From a virus: 64,000 nt of DNA. Both the position numbers and the translations under genes were made by a program. The stretch spans positions 17,675 to 81,674 of IMG/VR virus record IMGVR_UViG_3300024353_000005; one strand, 5' to 3'. Below, piece after piece: positions 1 through 7,983 of the stretch (position 1 is its first letter; each line of letters opens with the position of its first letter). Below the pieces are notes generated by a model. It was not told where the DNA came from. It made no database searches and saw nothing but the letters and a program-made list of their open reading frames with translations.

Positions 1-1025
1 TAATTACCCATATCTGTGTAAGTCCAAGCCATTTCCTTTAATCCGTGGCTATGTCGGGGCGATTCCATATTCAGGGAGTAGTGAGCCAATTGCGTATCAA
101 ACTCTATCGTGCTTTCTATACCGAGATGATATTTGAACCATTGAATATCGTGCTTGCCATTTTGGTATATTTTTTTAAGGTCTTCCCTATCAAAGTATTT
201 GCGAAGTTCATTTAGAATCCAATTATATTGCTGATTGTTCCAAATCCGCTTAAGGTTTCTGTCCAATATGGGCAAGACTATCCCAGTATTCTCCTTCCAG
301 CTAAAAGATATACAAAGCAATTTGCCATTATAAGGTCGCAGGGCGGTAGATTCTGTGTCAATGGAGTTTTCCTTAATCTGCCTTAATCTGTAAAATAACA
401 GTTTAACCTTTTTCATATCATTGCAAACAACATATTTCACAGGGGATGTTTTCCTTTTAATCCGCCCCTTGGTTTTGCTCGCCTCTTTTACAAATTCCAG
501 AGCCTTGATAAACTTATCCCTTATCTCATTATTCTGCGAATTTCTAATAATATAGCTCGGATGAATTAGCGGTATGCAAGTAACCTGAAACTCGTCGCTC
601 CAAAATGGCTGCCCCTGAAATTTGAGGGAGCCAGTTTTGTTCAGCACCTGTTTCATAGCGACATTTCCAAGCAAGCCGATTACATTGGGCTTGATAGTGT
701 TGATTTCGTTGACCAGAAATTCCCTGCAAGCCTTCATCTCTTTAGCCATTGGAGTTCTATTCTGGGGCGGTCGGCAACGGCAACTATTGCTCAAGAATAT
801 ATCTGCTCTGTTTATACCAGCTTCTTTCAAACATTTATCAAGTTCCTTGCCTGCTTTGCCCACAAATGGCTCTTTCTTAAGTAGCTCGTCGTTTCCAGGA
901 GCCTCACCAATGAGCATAATTTTGGCAGATTTAGAACCACAACCAGAAAGGCAGATTACCTTGTGCCTACCATCGTTGGTCGTGCTTGTCAAATGTAAAG
1001 GGCATTTTGTGCAGTATACTGACAT
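1..1025 (-). CDS. Uracil-DNA glycosylase (family 4) fused to family A DNA polymerase exonuclease domain; 3' end beyond window
   Basis: The reading frame is open from ATG 1025 to the window edge (341 codons). Residues 1-170 form a family 4/5 Fe-S uracil-DNA glycosylase: N-terminal CTKC, active-site GEAPGNDE, second cysteine pair in CRPPQNRTP and ACREFL, and HPSY in place of the usual HPA. From about residue 195 comes a 3'-5' exonuclease of the PolA type: DTES (motif I), NGKHD (motif II) and an HGLKE region. The polymerase domain should follow beyond the edge. Such a chain could remove uracil and replicate the phage genome; N-terminal UDG-like domains on phage family A polymerases are known (for example SPO1). 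The gene starts directly after the methyltransferase stop and is the distal gene of the long minus operon. Confidence 0.85.
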   Translation of the reverse strand, partial: MSVYCTKCPLHLTSTTNDGRHKVICLSGCGSKSAKIMLIGEAPGNDELLKKEPFVGKAGKELDKCLKEAGINRADIFLSNSCRCRPPQNRTPMAKEMKACREFLVNEINTIKPNVIGLLGNVAMKQVLNKTGSLKFQGQPFWSDEFQVTCIPLIHPSYIIRNSQNNEIRDKFIKALEFVKEASKTKGRIKRKTSPVKYVVCNDMKKVKLLFYRLRQIKENSIDTESTALRPYNGKLLCISFSWKENTGIVLPILDRNLKRIWNNQQYNWILNELRKYFDREDLKKIYQNGKHDIQWFKYHLGIESTIEFDTQLAHYSLNMESPRHSHGLKEMAWTYTDMGN

Positions 1026-2462
1026 TTAATTTCCCTTTATTCTATGTTTCGCTATTTCAGAATATTCTTTGCTCATCTCAATACCAATAAACTTGCGATT
1101 AAGTAATTTAGCCGATATACCAGTTGTACCTGAACCCACGAAAGGGTCTAAAATAATATCTCCCTCCCTTGAACCCAAAATAATGAGATAGCTCATAAGT
1201 TTAATGGGTTTTACTGTGGGATGATTATTCTTATACTTATAGCCATTTTTCTTTGAAGTAACTTTTTTTTCTGCTGGACAGTGGCATCTCGGCTCTCCAC
1301 CAATAAATTTTAATCCACAATTTCCACATTTATCTGCCCAAACTCGATTTTTGGCATCTTGATCTTGCGTTTTATCTGTTAAATTTTCACACCCTTTATT
1401 CTTCTCACTTTTACTAGCTTTAGGCACTATTAAATAAGGAAATACTTTCTGGACTTCTGGTGGTAATTTTTTAATTCGTTCAGCCCACCACGAATCTAAA
1501 TCGAAATAACGGGAATATGAACCAGAATCATTATGAGTGATTTGTCTTTGTCCTTTTCCTCCTAATTTATGTTCGACAAATCTTCCTTCTTGTCTCCGAA
1601 TACAATTCTGTCCAGATTTGCTAATTTTCCCATTATTTAATACATCATTACTTACTATTAAATTAGCAGGGAAACGACCTTTTTGATTAATATGTGCATC
1701 ACCAGCTTGTTGCTTTGTTTTACTAGGTAGAAGACTTGTGCCACCATATTTTTGAATACCTTCTTTATGTCCAACTTTGCTTTTTTCTTTATCTTTCTCA
1801 CTTTTATAAGGTATTCTACAATTATCTAACCAAGTAATTCCTTTACCATTCTTTAATGCTTGGTCTACGTAGGTTTTTTCAGATAAAGATTTCATCGCTA
1901 TTACTATTATTTCAACTGCGGGCTTCATTTGACATCCACCATAGGAACCTTCTAATGCAGATGTTCCTTCAGTTTCAAATATTTCTCTTCTTTTCAGTTT
2001 ACCATTATGGGCTTGATTTATCGGCATACCTTTTTCTGTTGAGACATAAGAACCTTTACTTTTAATAACTTTTCTTTTTCTTCCTAGTCTCTTATCTATC
2101 TTCTTCCCAATGTTACTTGCCTTCGGAAATCCACTAGCATATGCCCAATAAATACTGCTAAACCCAGTTTCAAATCCAGCTTCTTGTAAATTATAAATCA
2201 TCCTACTTAATACATCTTGTCTTGGTGCAGACATTATAAATGCAAATGCTCCAGGTTTTAATACTCGCAAACATTCTTTCCAATGGGAAACAGGAATAAC
2301 TACTTTATCCCAATTTTTGCCCATAAAAGAATATCCATAAGGTGGGTCAGTTACTATTAAATCCATATAATCATCTGGCAGTTTCCGCATAACATCCAGA
2401 CAGTTACCATTATATAGCCTAATCCCATTTTCCGAATAATATAGATAGTCTTTAAGTTTCAT
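1026..2462 (-). CDS. DNA methyltransferase (adenine-N6 or cytosine-N4, beta class)
   Basis: This 478-residue class I methyltransferase has the beta-class motif order: the catalytic motif VTDPPYGYSF lies near residues 37-46, and the SAM-binding motif DPFVGSGTTG near residue 439. The long middle region carries the target-recognition part and a cysteine cluster (CGNC...CHC, about 383-400) that may bind zinc. It transfers a methyl group to an exocyclic amino group in DNA, most likely to protect phage DNA from host restriction; the base and site cannot be read from sequence. It overlaps the upstream gene by 11 bp. A second, unrelated methylase lies at 7984-8490. Confidence 0.88.
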   Translation of the reverse strand: MKLKDYLYYSENGIRLYNGNCLDVMRKLPDDYMDLIVTDPPYGYSFMGKNWDKVVIPVSHWKECLRVLKPGAFAFIMSAPRQDVLSRMIYNLQEAGFETGFSSIYWAYASGFPKASNIGKKIDKRLGRKRKVIKSKGSYVSTEKGMPINQAHNGKLKRREIFETEGTSALEGSYGGCQMKPAVEIIVIAMKSLSEKTYVDQALKNGKGITWLDNCRIPYKSEKDKEKSKVGHKEGIQKYGGTSLLPSKTKQQAGDAHINQKGRFPANLIVSNDVLNNGKISKSGQNCIRRQEGRFVEHKLGGKGQRQITHNDSGSYSRYFDLDSWWAERIKKLPPEVQKVFPYLIVPKASKSEKNKGCENLTDKTQDQDAKNRVWADKCGNCGLKFIGGEPRCHCPAEKKVTSKKNGYKYKNNHPTVKPIKLMSYLIILGSREGDIILDPFVGSGTTGISAKLLNRKFIGIEMSKEYSEIAKHRIKGN

Positions 2463-2931
2463 TTTTTCTCTTGGTTTGCTTTTTAAATGTGATAACTAAT
2501 ATTCCATTTTTCTCTTCGGTCTCAATAGTATTCAAATCAATCATTCGAGGTAATAATATTTCATCTTTTTCGCCTATTGAAAGAATATCGTCTTTAAGAG
2601 CATATTGATTAGTCCCGCTTACTATTATTTTAAATTTATCTTTCTCATTAAATTTATCAATCATAACATTATTCTTTTCAACTTTTACCCTATGGCTTTT
2701 AATCTTTCTACGGACTGTTCCTGCTTTAGTCCGATACCTTTTTACACTTCTTATTCCAAAATTAAATGCTTCTGGATTACCTAAATTAAATGAGTTCCCT
2801 AAAACACGCCCCCTTATCCCAGTAAGTATTTTTGCTTTTTTAGTTTCTGGTAAAATTTCGGAAAATCTTTTTACTATGTTCACAGGACTTCTCCCTGTGC
2901 TGGTTCTAGGTGGTATACTTCTAAGAGCCAT
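2452..2931 (-). CDS. Hypothetical protein with a possible Hsp20/alpha-crystallin-like C-terminus
   Basis: This is a 159-residue basic protein. The C-terminal half (about 80-155) alternates beta-strand-like segments and ends in NGILVITFKK, which recalls the last strands of small heat-shock (Hsp20) domains; the rest is unfamiliar. The N-terminus is rich in Arg and Lys. The Hsp20 link rests on one short stretch and could be coincidence. It overlaps both neighbours by about 11 bp, so it is translated within the operon. Confidence 0.55.
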   Translation of the reverse strand: MALRSIPPRTSTGRSPVNIVKRFSEILPETKKAKILTGIRGRVLGNSFNLGNPEAFNFGIRSVKRYRTKAGTVRRKIKSHRVKVEKNNVMIDKFNEKDKFKIIVSGTNQYALKDDILSIGEKDEILLPRMIDLNTIETEEKNGILVITFKKQTKRKNET

Positions 2932-3184
2932 TTTTCAAATCCTTCATTATCTGGTTAAATTTTATATCAATCTCATCAGATTTACAATAATCTGGCAATT
3001 TTTCTTTTAAGAAATGAGCAAGCCCCTGATTGGCTCTCGCTAAATTTAATATAAGTTCAGACAGTTCATTTCGTCTTTTTCTATTAGTTTCTTCCTTCAT
3101 AAGCACAGATAAATTTTCTGTGGCTTTAAGGACTATTTTGACACATTCTTTGAGATTGTCAAATCGTTGCAGGCTTTGATTCAT
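2921..3184 (-). CDS. Hypothetical helical protein, 87 aa
   Basis: A small, helix-rich protein of unknown function. ATG 3184 is chosen over GTG 3187 because it makes a TGATG overlap with the stop of the upstream 39-codon gene, the usual arrangement for coupled translation here. Confidence 0.6.
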   Translation of the reverse strand: MNQSLQRFDNLKECVKIVLKATENLSVLMKEETNRKRRNELSELILNLARANQGLAHFLKEKLPDYCKSDEIDIKFNQIMKDLKNGS

Positions 3185-3303
3185 CACAATTTTTTCTCTA
3201 TTCTGCTTAAGTAAGACTTGATTTTGATTAGTTCTTTCAATATTTCCTTTAAGACAGCCTTAAATTCCTTAACCTCTGATATAAACAATCCTAAATTAAA
3301 CAT
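3184..3303 (-). CDS. Small hypothetical protein, 39 aa
   Basis: The peptide begins MFNLGLFISEVKEF and is predicted to be one amphipathic helix rich in Lys and Glu. It overlaps both neighbours (start inside the upstream stop region, TGATG at its end). No function recognised. Confidence 0.5.
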   Translation of the reverse strand: MFNLGLFISEVKEFKAVLKEILKELIKIKSYLSRIEKKL

Positions 3304-3469
3304 TATTCTCTCCAAAACTTTCCAATAAACTATTGATTTTCTCTAAATGATTTTTGGCTTCTTCAACTGCTTTTTTCTGCTTTTCGGTATGTGGAAAATT
3401 TGCTATAATAGTCTCCAGCATCTTTTTCTGCTCTTTTAATTTTTCAACTACATCCTTAAGATTGTTCAT
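3296..3469 (-). CDS. Small coiled-coil protein, 57 aa
   Basis: It starts MNNLKDVVEKLKEQKK; heptad-like Leu/Ile spacing and many Lys/Glu residues suggest a coiled coil. The start lies in a TAATG overlap with the upstream small basic protein gene. Function unknown. Confidence 0.55.
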   Translation of the reverse strand: MNNLKDVVEKLKEQKKMLETIIANFPHTEKQKKAVEEAKNHLEKINSLLESFGENNV

Positions 3470-3759
3470 TATTTCCTACCTGTGGTCTCATTCTTGGACT
3501 TTTTCTGCTTCTTATCCTTTTCAATTCTTTCCTTCGCCAGCTTATGTTGTTCTAAAAGGTCTACTTTACCTAATGTTGTTCCTTCCTCTTCTTCTTTCTT
3601 TTTAATTTTAAACCTTGGAGGATTAAACTTAGGTAAACCATATGCACCCATCTCTTTTAGCCAATTCCGTTCCCTGATGGCCTTTGACAATCTTTCATGT
3701 CTTTTTAATACTGAACGAGCCTTCTGTCTTCTTCGTTTTAAGGATTTATGCAAACTCAT
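3469..3759 (-). CDS. Small basic protein resembling the PVC-bacterial family (TIGR04137-like)
   Basis: The N-terminal 60 residues (MSLHKSLKRRRQKARS, VLKRHERLSK, then YGLPKFNPPRFKIKKK) match from memory the plan of the small basic protein family of Planctomycetes, Verrucomicrobia, Chlamydiae and Omnitrophota: an MSLxxSLK start, an RSVLKRxER block and a GLPK-KIKK block. The tail is Lys/Glu rich. The family has no firm function; strong basic charge suggests RNA or ribosome binding. Its presence in a phage suggests gene capture from such a host. The family match was not computed. Confidence 0.65.
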   Translation of the reverse strand: MSLHKSLKRRRQKARSVLKRHERLSKAIRERNWLKEMGAYGLPKFNPPRFKIKKKEEEEGTTLGKVDLLEQHKLAKERIEKDKKQKKSKNETTGRK

Positions 3760-3780
3760 TTGATATTCTCCATTTAATTT

Positions 3781-4008
3781 TCATCCCCAATATCCGCCAT
3801 ATCTCATGTCAATTGAGAACCATACTATTTCAAGTGCAACCCAAACAAATTCTAATAAAAGAATAAATGCAGTAGTTATCTTAATGTATCTATCAGTAAC
3901 TTTTCCATCTAATAAGAAGTAAAGAAATCTTCCTATAAGACCCTTTTTCTGAAGTTTATATTTATTTCTTCTTCGTTTTTTTATTTTTCTTCTTGTTTTT
4001 CTTGGCAT
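3781..4008 (-). CDS. Small membrane protein with basic N-terminus, 75 aa
   Basis: The first 25 residues are mostly Lys and Arg, followed by one or two hydrophobic segments (about 28-35 and 44-66), suggesting an inner-membrane protein with cytoplasmic N-terminus. A GAGGA ribosome site lies 8 bp before ATG 4008. It overlaps the upstream gene by 47 bp in another frame, so one of the two ends may be wrong. Confidence 0.6.
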   Translation of the reverse strand: MPRKTRRKIKKRRRNKYKLQKKGLIGRFLYFLLDGKVTDRYIKITTAFILLLEFVWVALEIVWFSIDMRYGGYWG

Positions 4009-4168
4009 TGATAATTCCTCGTTTTTTCAAATAACGCATAACATCATCTACAATATACCAACGAATATCTCGCAAGCAATCATCTACAATTTCTGTAAGG
4101 TCTTGTTTAGTTTTACGGATATTTGTTAATCTTACTTTTTTTCTTGTCCGTAATTTGGGATGTTTCAT
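3962..4168 (-). CDS. Hypothetical basic protein, 68 aa
   Basis: The central acidic-aromatic part is DLTEIVDDCLRDIRWYIVDD; the C-terminus is a Lys/Asn-rich tail (KKNKKKNKKTKKK). AAAGG precedes the start. The tail overlaps the next gene by 47 bp. Possibly a nucleic-acid-binding peptide; function unknown. Confidence 0.55.
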   Translation of the reverse strand: MKHPKLRTRKKVRLTNIRKTKQDLTEIVDDCLRDIRWYIVDDVMRYLKKRGIINAKKNKKKNKKTKKK

Positions 4169-4435
4169 TTATTTACCTTTCGCAGTATCATTCTTTTTCC
4201 TTCTTTCCAATTCCTTAAGATTTAATATTTTCAAGCCTTCTTCACGAAGATTACCCGCTACTAAATCCACATCTTTATCGGAAGTCCCTAGATGTTTGAT
4301 TTCGCCTTTCCTCTTTTCTAAAATTTCCTTAAACTCCTCAGTCATCGAATCTCCAGCCTTCTTACCATGCTTCATAGCCAATTCGTATATTTCCATATAG
4401 ATTTCGGGAGTCATAAGCCATACATCATTTGCCAT
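4169..4435 (-). CDS. Hypothetical protein, 88 aa
   Basis: Helical, charged protein starting MANDVWLMTPEIYMEIYELA. ATG 4435 is preferred over the upstream ATG at 4462 because AGGGAG sits 5 bp before it. It overlaps the end of the preceding gene by 11 bp. No family recognised. Confidence 0.6.
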   Translation of the reverse strand: MANDVWLMTPEIYMEIYELAMKHGKKAGDSMTEEFKEILEKRKGEIKHLGTSDKDVDLVAGNLREEGLKILNLKELERRKKNDTAKGK

Positions 4436-4712
4436 TATACTCTCCCTTATTCCATTTGTCATAAATCTTCTTCAATTTGGCTTGCAGATAGGTATTGCCT
4501 ATGTTCTGCATACAGAACTCATCAATTTTATAGAATAGTTTTTGGGCATCTACCAATTGCTTTTTATAGGCTTCTGCTATATCTTTCCAGTAGTCTGGGA
4601 CTTTACTATTATCAACCATATAAATTGGTCTATGGCAATTTGGACATTTTATTTTATATTCCTGCAAAACTGGCTTTGATAAATCTAAAGATTCGCCCTC
4701 AAAAATACTCAT
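4425..4712 (-). CDS. Hypothetical protein with one CxxC pair, 95 aa
   Basis: A CPNC pair near residue 23 sits in a short beta region and is followed by a long helical half. A single cysteine pair could bind zinc with another site or in a dimer. Function unknown. Confidence 0.55.
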   Translation of the reverse strand: MSIFEGESLDLSKPVLQEYKIKCPNCHRPIYMVDNSKVPDYWKDIAEAYKKQLVDAQKLFYKIDEFCMQNIGNTYLQAKLKKIYDKWNKGEYNGK

Positions 4713-4871
4713 CTAATCCTCCTCATAAAATACAATATCGCCAGTTTCTGGGTCATTATATCTTATCGCCTTTGGGTTGTTTATAACATTTTTACCTATG
4801 AGCATCCCTATCAAAGATTTGAAAGGCGAGGTTACTATATCTAATTCACTTATTCTTGCTAATATTTTCAT
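4713..4871 (-). CDS. Small hypothetical protein, 52 aa
   Basis: The protein begins MKILARISELDIVTSPFKSL. Its TAG stop is immediately next to the ATG of the following gene (4712). An acidic C-terminus (VFYEED) ends it, and its GAGGAGG coding bases serve as ribosome site for the next gene. Unrecognised. Confidence 0.55.
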   Translation of the reverse strand: MKILARISELDIVTSPFKSLIGMLIGKNVINNPKAIRYNDPETGDIVFYEED

Positions 4872-4883
4872 TTCGTCCTCTTT

Positions 4884-5258
4884 TTAACTAAATTCGTAAC
4901 TAGCAAATTCAAAACCATCTATATCCATTATCGTATCCTTTAAATACTCAAGGTTATAGGGAAAATTCTTTTTCATATAATTATTGTGGCTTCTATTCTT
5001 CTTATCTCTTTGGAGTTTTTGAACTAATCTTATAAAACTATTTAAATTAATTTCTTCTCCATACTCATCAAATATTTTTCCGCCCCCTTCAATTTTTTCT
5101 TTTAACCATTTTTTCATTTGCTCCCAAGTTGTGTAAAATTTGCCATTATTATATTGCAAGTGAAATACCCAACCAAAACTATGTTTACCTAAATGCAAGG
5201 TATCATATCTTCTACATTCTTTACATATAGCAGTTCTCAAATAATAATTCGTTCCCAT
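4884..5258 (-). CDS. Conserved phage protein with N-terminal MGTNYYLR and CxxC
   Basis: The start (MGTNYYLRTAICKEC) with a following HLGKHSFGW block matches a phage protein family I have seen often without a named function: a glycine-aromatic N-terminus, one zinc-type CxxC, then HxGKxSxGW. The rest is a helical tail. ATG 5258 overlaps the upstream stop as TAATG. Confidence 0.65.
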   Translation of the reverse strand: MGTNYYLRTAICKECRRYDTLHLGKHSFGWVFHLQYNNGKFYTTWEQMKKWLKEKIEGGGKIFDEYGEEINLNSFIRLVQKLQRDKKNRSHNNYMKKNFPYNLEYLKDTIMDIDGFEFASYEFS

Positions 5259-5389
5259 TACATTTCTCCTTTTACCTTATAAGCAAAATATTTTACTAAA
5301 TTTTTGAAGTCTTTTCTAACTCTCCAACATCTTCTCAATCCTAATGCTCTATATCTATACCAAAATTGAAAAAATCTAATAGCCTCCAT
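5258..5389 (-). CDS. Small basic aromatic peptide, 43 aa
   Basis: The peptide begins MEAIRFFQFWYRYRALGLRR and is rich in Arg and aromatic residues. It overlaps neighbours by 1 bp on both sides (ATG next to the upstream stop; TAATG at its end). Unknown function. Confidence 0.5.
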   Translation of the reverse strand: MEAIRFFQFWYRYRALGLRRCWRVRKDFKNLVKYFAYKVKGEM

Positions 5390-5991
5390 TATATCTCCCG
5401 CTTCATTCTATAATTAAAAAACTTGATAAGAATCCTATATGCCAGTTGTTCTGCCAGTTTCGGGTTTCCAGCGAATACAACTTTTATGTTGTGCTTTATC
5501 ATGAGGCTAATTAAAGTGGCTACTATTAGTTTAACACTTACCTCGCCTGGGACTTTTCTCATCTGGGCTAAATCCCTAAACGAGCCTTCTATCAGAAGAA
5601 ACTTATATGGAATTTTTTCCATGCGTTCTATTTCTCGCATAAATCGTTCCCTGTCCCCAGCGAAGTTTCCGAAGAGTTCGTTTATCCTTTTTCGCTCAAT
5701 AATAATCTCGTTTTCAAAACCCTCTAAACTATAATCACCTGTTACCAGTTTTTTCATAACTATTTTTGCTTCTGCCTCTTTACCCTTAAATAAGTAGCCA
5801 CAATTTTCTCTGGTATCAGTAATTATCACAGGGATATGAATCCCTTTCTTGCGTCGCTTTATCCGCTTAAGCCAGTCCTCGCATTTGTAGCTGGTAACTT
5901 TGGTATAAGGGCAGTGCCTCACTCTGTCAAGACCACAGATTTTGCCCTGATTCCAGTATTCGCATAATAGTTTTTCGGTTTTCTTTTTCAT
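5389..5991 (-). CDS. ERCC4/XPF-type nuclease domain protein
   Basis: About 200 residues. The centre holds the XPF nuclease signature: TDTRE, then GDYSLE, then IIIERKRINEL, with ERK as the metal-binding core. The N-terminus has Cys/His residues (CEYW, CGLDRVRHCPY, CEDW) that may bind zinc. Such enzymes cut branched or flap DNA in recombination and repair; here it probably works with the replication genes. ATG 5991 is chosen because it overlaps the upstream stop (TAATG); the longer frame upstream only shadows the zinc-ribbon gene. Confidence 0.8.
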   Translation of the reverse strand: MKKKTEKLLCEYWNQGKICGLDRVRHCPYTKVTSYKCEDWLKRIKRRKKGIHIPVIITDTRENCGYLFKGKEAEAKIVMKKLVTGDYSLEGFENEIIIERKRINELFGNFAGDRERFMREIERMEKIPYKFLLIEGSFRDLAQMRKVPGEVSVKLIVATLISLMIKHNIKVVFAGNPKLAEQLAYRILIKFFNYRMKREI

Positions 5992-6203
5992 TAGAATGGT
6001 GAGGTTATCTGTATTTCCTGTAGTTGCTTCCATCGATAGACTCTTCCACATTGGCACTGTAAAAGTTCTCCTGCTACAATAGGAAAGAGTAATAACTCCC
6101 TTTTATTAGGTTTGTATCTAATATCCAATAATTTCATTTTTCTTGAATGAGTATGACAAATTGGACATCTATAATTAGATATTGAGACCCATTGAGTTTT
6201 CAT
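5991..6203 (-). CDS. Small zinc-ribbon protein, 70 aa
   Basis: Two cysteine pairs, CPIC (13-16) and CQCG (50-53), bracket a basic stretch and form a probable zinc ribbon. It is translationally coupled (TAATG) to the ERCC4 nuclease, so a DNA-related partner role is possible but unproven. Confidence 0.65.
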   Translation of the reverse strand: MKTQWVSISNYRCPICHTHSRKMKLLDIRYKPNKRELLLFPIVAGELLQCQCGRVYRWKQLQEIQITSPF

Positions 6204-6215
6204 TTTTATCCCAAC

Positions 6216-6428
6216 CTATTCTGGTCGTTTATCCAAAGGCAAAGATCGTTTCATCTGTTCGACATATTCATCCAGATAGCCCTTCACATAGGTAATCATA
6301 TCAAAGCCAAGTTGAAAGGTGGCGATTTCTTGATAGTCGTCTTTGACCTTTTCCTCCACTATATACCGCCCATTCTCCTGTGTAATCCTGATGACTTTGC
6401 CTATTGTGATGATGTTTTTTTCAGCCAT
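6216..6428 (-). CDS. Hypothetical protein, 70 aa
   Basis: A beta-rich first half (IITIGKVIRITQENGRYIVE) and a helical second half. The start is set at ATG 6428, with GAGG upstream. No family recognised. Confidence 0.6.
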   Translation of the reverse strand: MAEKNIITIGKVIRITQENGRYIVEEKVKDDYQEIATFQLGFDMITYVKGYLDEYVEQMKRSLPLDKRPE

Positions 6429-6440
6429 TTTCACACCTCT

Positions 6441-6602
6441 TTATATCCCTATACATTTTATTAATTTGTAAAATCGTCGATAAGCAAAAACCGCTTTTTC
6501 TACTTTCTTTATTAAATATTCTCTTTCACGTTTACTTTTACAATTTTTGACACAAAAACTATTTCCTCGACCATTTAATCTTAAAATTTGAATATTACTC
6601 AT
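6441..6602 (-). CDS. Small basic protein, 53 aa
   Basis: Starts MSNIQILRLNGRGNSF; two cysteines (FCVKNCKSKR) and a basic-aromatic helix follow. Start and stop fit tightly between neighbours. Function unknown. Confidence 0.5.
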   Translation of the reverse strand: MSNIQILRLNGRGNSFCVKNCKSKREREYLIKKVEKAVFAYRRFYKLIKCIGI

Positions 6603-6615
6603 TTATTCCTCCTTT

Positions 6616-6780
6616 CTATGGTTTCAAAATAGTTTTCAATAACTCCATAGCCTCTTTTTTCTTGAAGCCTGCTTCTTGATATGCTTTATACATCTCATAA
6701 AGACCTTTAGCCATCTCATCTTTTACTTTAAGTAAATTAGCTACAGCTTCCTGCATTTGTCGAAATTGAACATCTGTCAT
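6616..6780 (-). CDS. Hypothetical helical protein, 54 aa
   Basis: ATG 6780 (MTDVQFRQMQEAV) is preferred because GGAAAGGA lies 8 bp upstream; the longer frame would overlap the previous gene. Entirely helical and charged. Unrecognised. Confidence 0.55.
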   Translation of the reverse strand: MTDVQFRQMQEAVANLLKVKDEMAKGLYEMYKAYQEAGFKKKEAMELLKTILKP

Positions 6781-6799
6781 TTTATTATCCTTTCCAAAA

Positions 6800-7144
6800 T
6801 TATAGAATTTCCCCATATTCATTTAGCCGAGTTGTATCCTTTGGCTCTTCCACAGGAGCTGATGTTGGGATCGTTTCCAAGCCATCTATTTTGCCCTGCA
6901 AAATAACCAGTTCCTGCCTGATTTCCTCATACTTGGCATTGGTCGTTCCGACATCGCCTGCCACCTGCTCAACTTGCTTCTGAACAGAATCATTCAGCCT
7001 TCTCAAGAGCTGATGGACTGGGGTGTTACGCATTTCTTCACGATTTTGGGCTGTGTCGTGTTCGGGACACAGTTTCGCTATCGCCTTGTCTTCCACTGCT
7101 TCAACTAATGTGCCACAAACAAAACATGGTATCTGTTTAGCCAT
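6800..7144 (-). CDS. Hypothetical protein with N-terminal zinc motif and coiled coil, 114 aa
   Basis: An N-terminal CFVC...LCPEH motif (likely one zinc) is followed by a heptad-rich segment (about 45-90) and an acidic, proline-containing tail. AAGGAGGTG lies just before ATG 7144, and the preceding gene ends inside this site. Confidence 0.6.
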   Translation of the reverse strand: MAKQIPCFVCGTLVEAVEDKAIAKLCPEHDTAQNREEMRNTPVHQLLRRLNDSVQKQVEQVAGDVGTTNAKYEEIRQELVILQGKIDGLETIPTSAPVEEPKDTTRLNEYGEIL

Positions 7145-7145
7145 T

Positions 7146-7319
7146 CTACACCTCCTTATCCTCACTTAAATAAATTGTTGAAATGGACCGTGTTCCACAA
7201 ATTTCTTTCTCTTTAAATACTCGAATAACCTCACTACCTGTTCCATTATCGTAAGCTAAATATACAGGTAAGGCACCATCATATTTTTGTAATTCATATA
7301 TAAGTTCAAGAACTGTCAT
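7146..7319 (-). CDS. Small hypothetical protein, 57 aa
   Basis: Begins MTVLELIYELQKYDGALPVY; the pattern recalls small phage proteins that start VxELIxxLQxxp and describe a mixed alpha-beta fold, but no function is known. Its end contains the strong ribosome site of the next gene. Confidence 0.6.
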   Translation of the reverse strand: MTVLELIYELQKYDGALPVYLAYDNGTGSEVIRVFKEKEICGTRSISTIYLSEDKEV

Positions 7320-7503
7320 TCATCCCCCTATCTATAAATAAATTTTTATCTGGTTTTCCCATAGTAGAATAATTATGATAATTGCCACACCTGTTACACC
7401 ATATTTCTAATAAGTATTGTTGCTCATAACCATATCCTAAATCACAACCATCATTATGACAATTTAATCTTTTAGTCAGAAACCATTTTAGTAGATGAAA
7501 CAT
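7306..7503 (-). CDS. Small zinc-binding protein, 65 aa
   Basis: Cysteine/histidine pairs CHNDGC and CNRCGNYH suggest one zinc ribbon. It overlaps the next gene by 14 bp. Function unknown. Confidence 0.55.
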   Translation of the reverse strand: MFHLLKWFLTKRLNCHNDGCDLGYGYEQQYLLEIWCNRCGNYHNYSTMGKPDKNLFIDRGMNDSS

Positions 7504-7511
7504 TCGCTAAC

Positions 7512-7712
7512 CTATTCCTCTTTGTCTTCCAAGAAATTATTACATTTCCTGATATGGCTTGTAATCTTTATGATATATTGATTAGGATCTATATTTTCTA
7601 TCATATCCAAAAGCTTCTTATACTTTGTATAGATTCCACAAGTATTGGCATGCTGGCACTTTTGGCATATACATCTATGAGAATCGATTACCACAGACTT
7701 TTTCAGCGACAT
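7512..7712 (-). CDS. Small cysteine-rich protein, 66 aa
   Basis: N-terminal cysteines in HRCICQKCQHANTC and a lone later HIRKC could form a zinc or Fe-S site. Otherwise helical; unrecognised. Confidence 0.55.
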   Translation of the reverse strand: MSLKKSVVIDSHRCICQKCQHANTCGIYTKYKKLLDMIENIDPNQYIIKITSHIRKCNNFLEDKEE

Positions 7713-7722
7713 GGCTACTACC

Positions 7723-7983
7723 CTATCCTTCTTTATTGACTTTATACTTTCTTCCAGAATCTATCTTGCCTAAACCATGGCATACAGGACAAAGTTTCGT
7801 GCCATACATCTTTCTTCCAGCACCCGAAATGGTAACTGTTATCACTCGGCCTTCTTTACATCTTGAGCATTTTATATATACCCTCATGTCGTCATCTGTT
7901 ATATTAACTTCTTGCTGCTTTTTCGTGCTGTGTATCTGTTCAGCAGGATTTCGTTTCCAGAATTTTCTAAACTTGATGATCAT
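7723..7983 (-). CDS. DnaJ-type zinc-finger-like small protein, 86 aa
   Basis: CSRCKEG and CPVCHGLGKI form a treble of the DnaJ cysteine-rich type (CxxCxGxG-like). No J domain is present, so it is a free-standing zinc module; its partner is unknown. It lies directly after the small methylase. Confidence 0.6.
   Translation of the reverse strand: MIIKFRKFWKRNPAEQIHSTKKQQEVNITDDDMRVYIKCSRCKEGRVITVTISGAGRKMYGTKLCPVCHGLGKIDSGRKYKVNKEG

Noticed and set aside
622-1029. 135-codon plus-strand frame
   Set aside because: Antisense to the UDG part, which has clear Fe-S cysteines and active-site motifs; no ribosome site.
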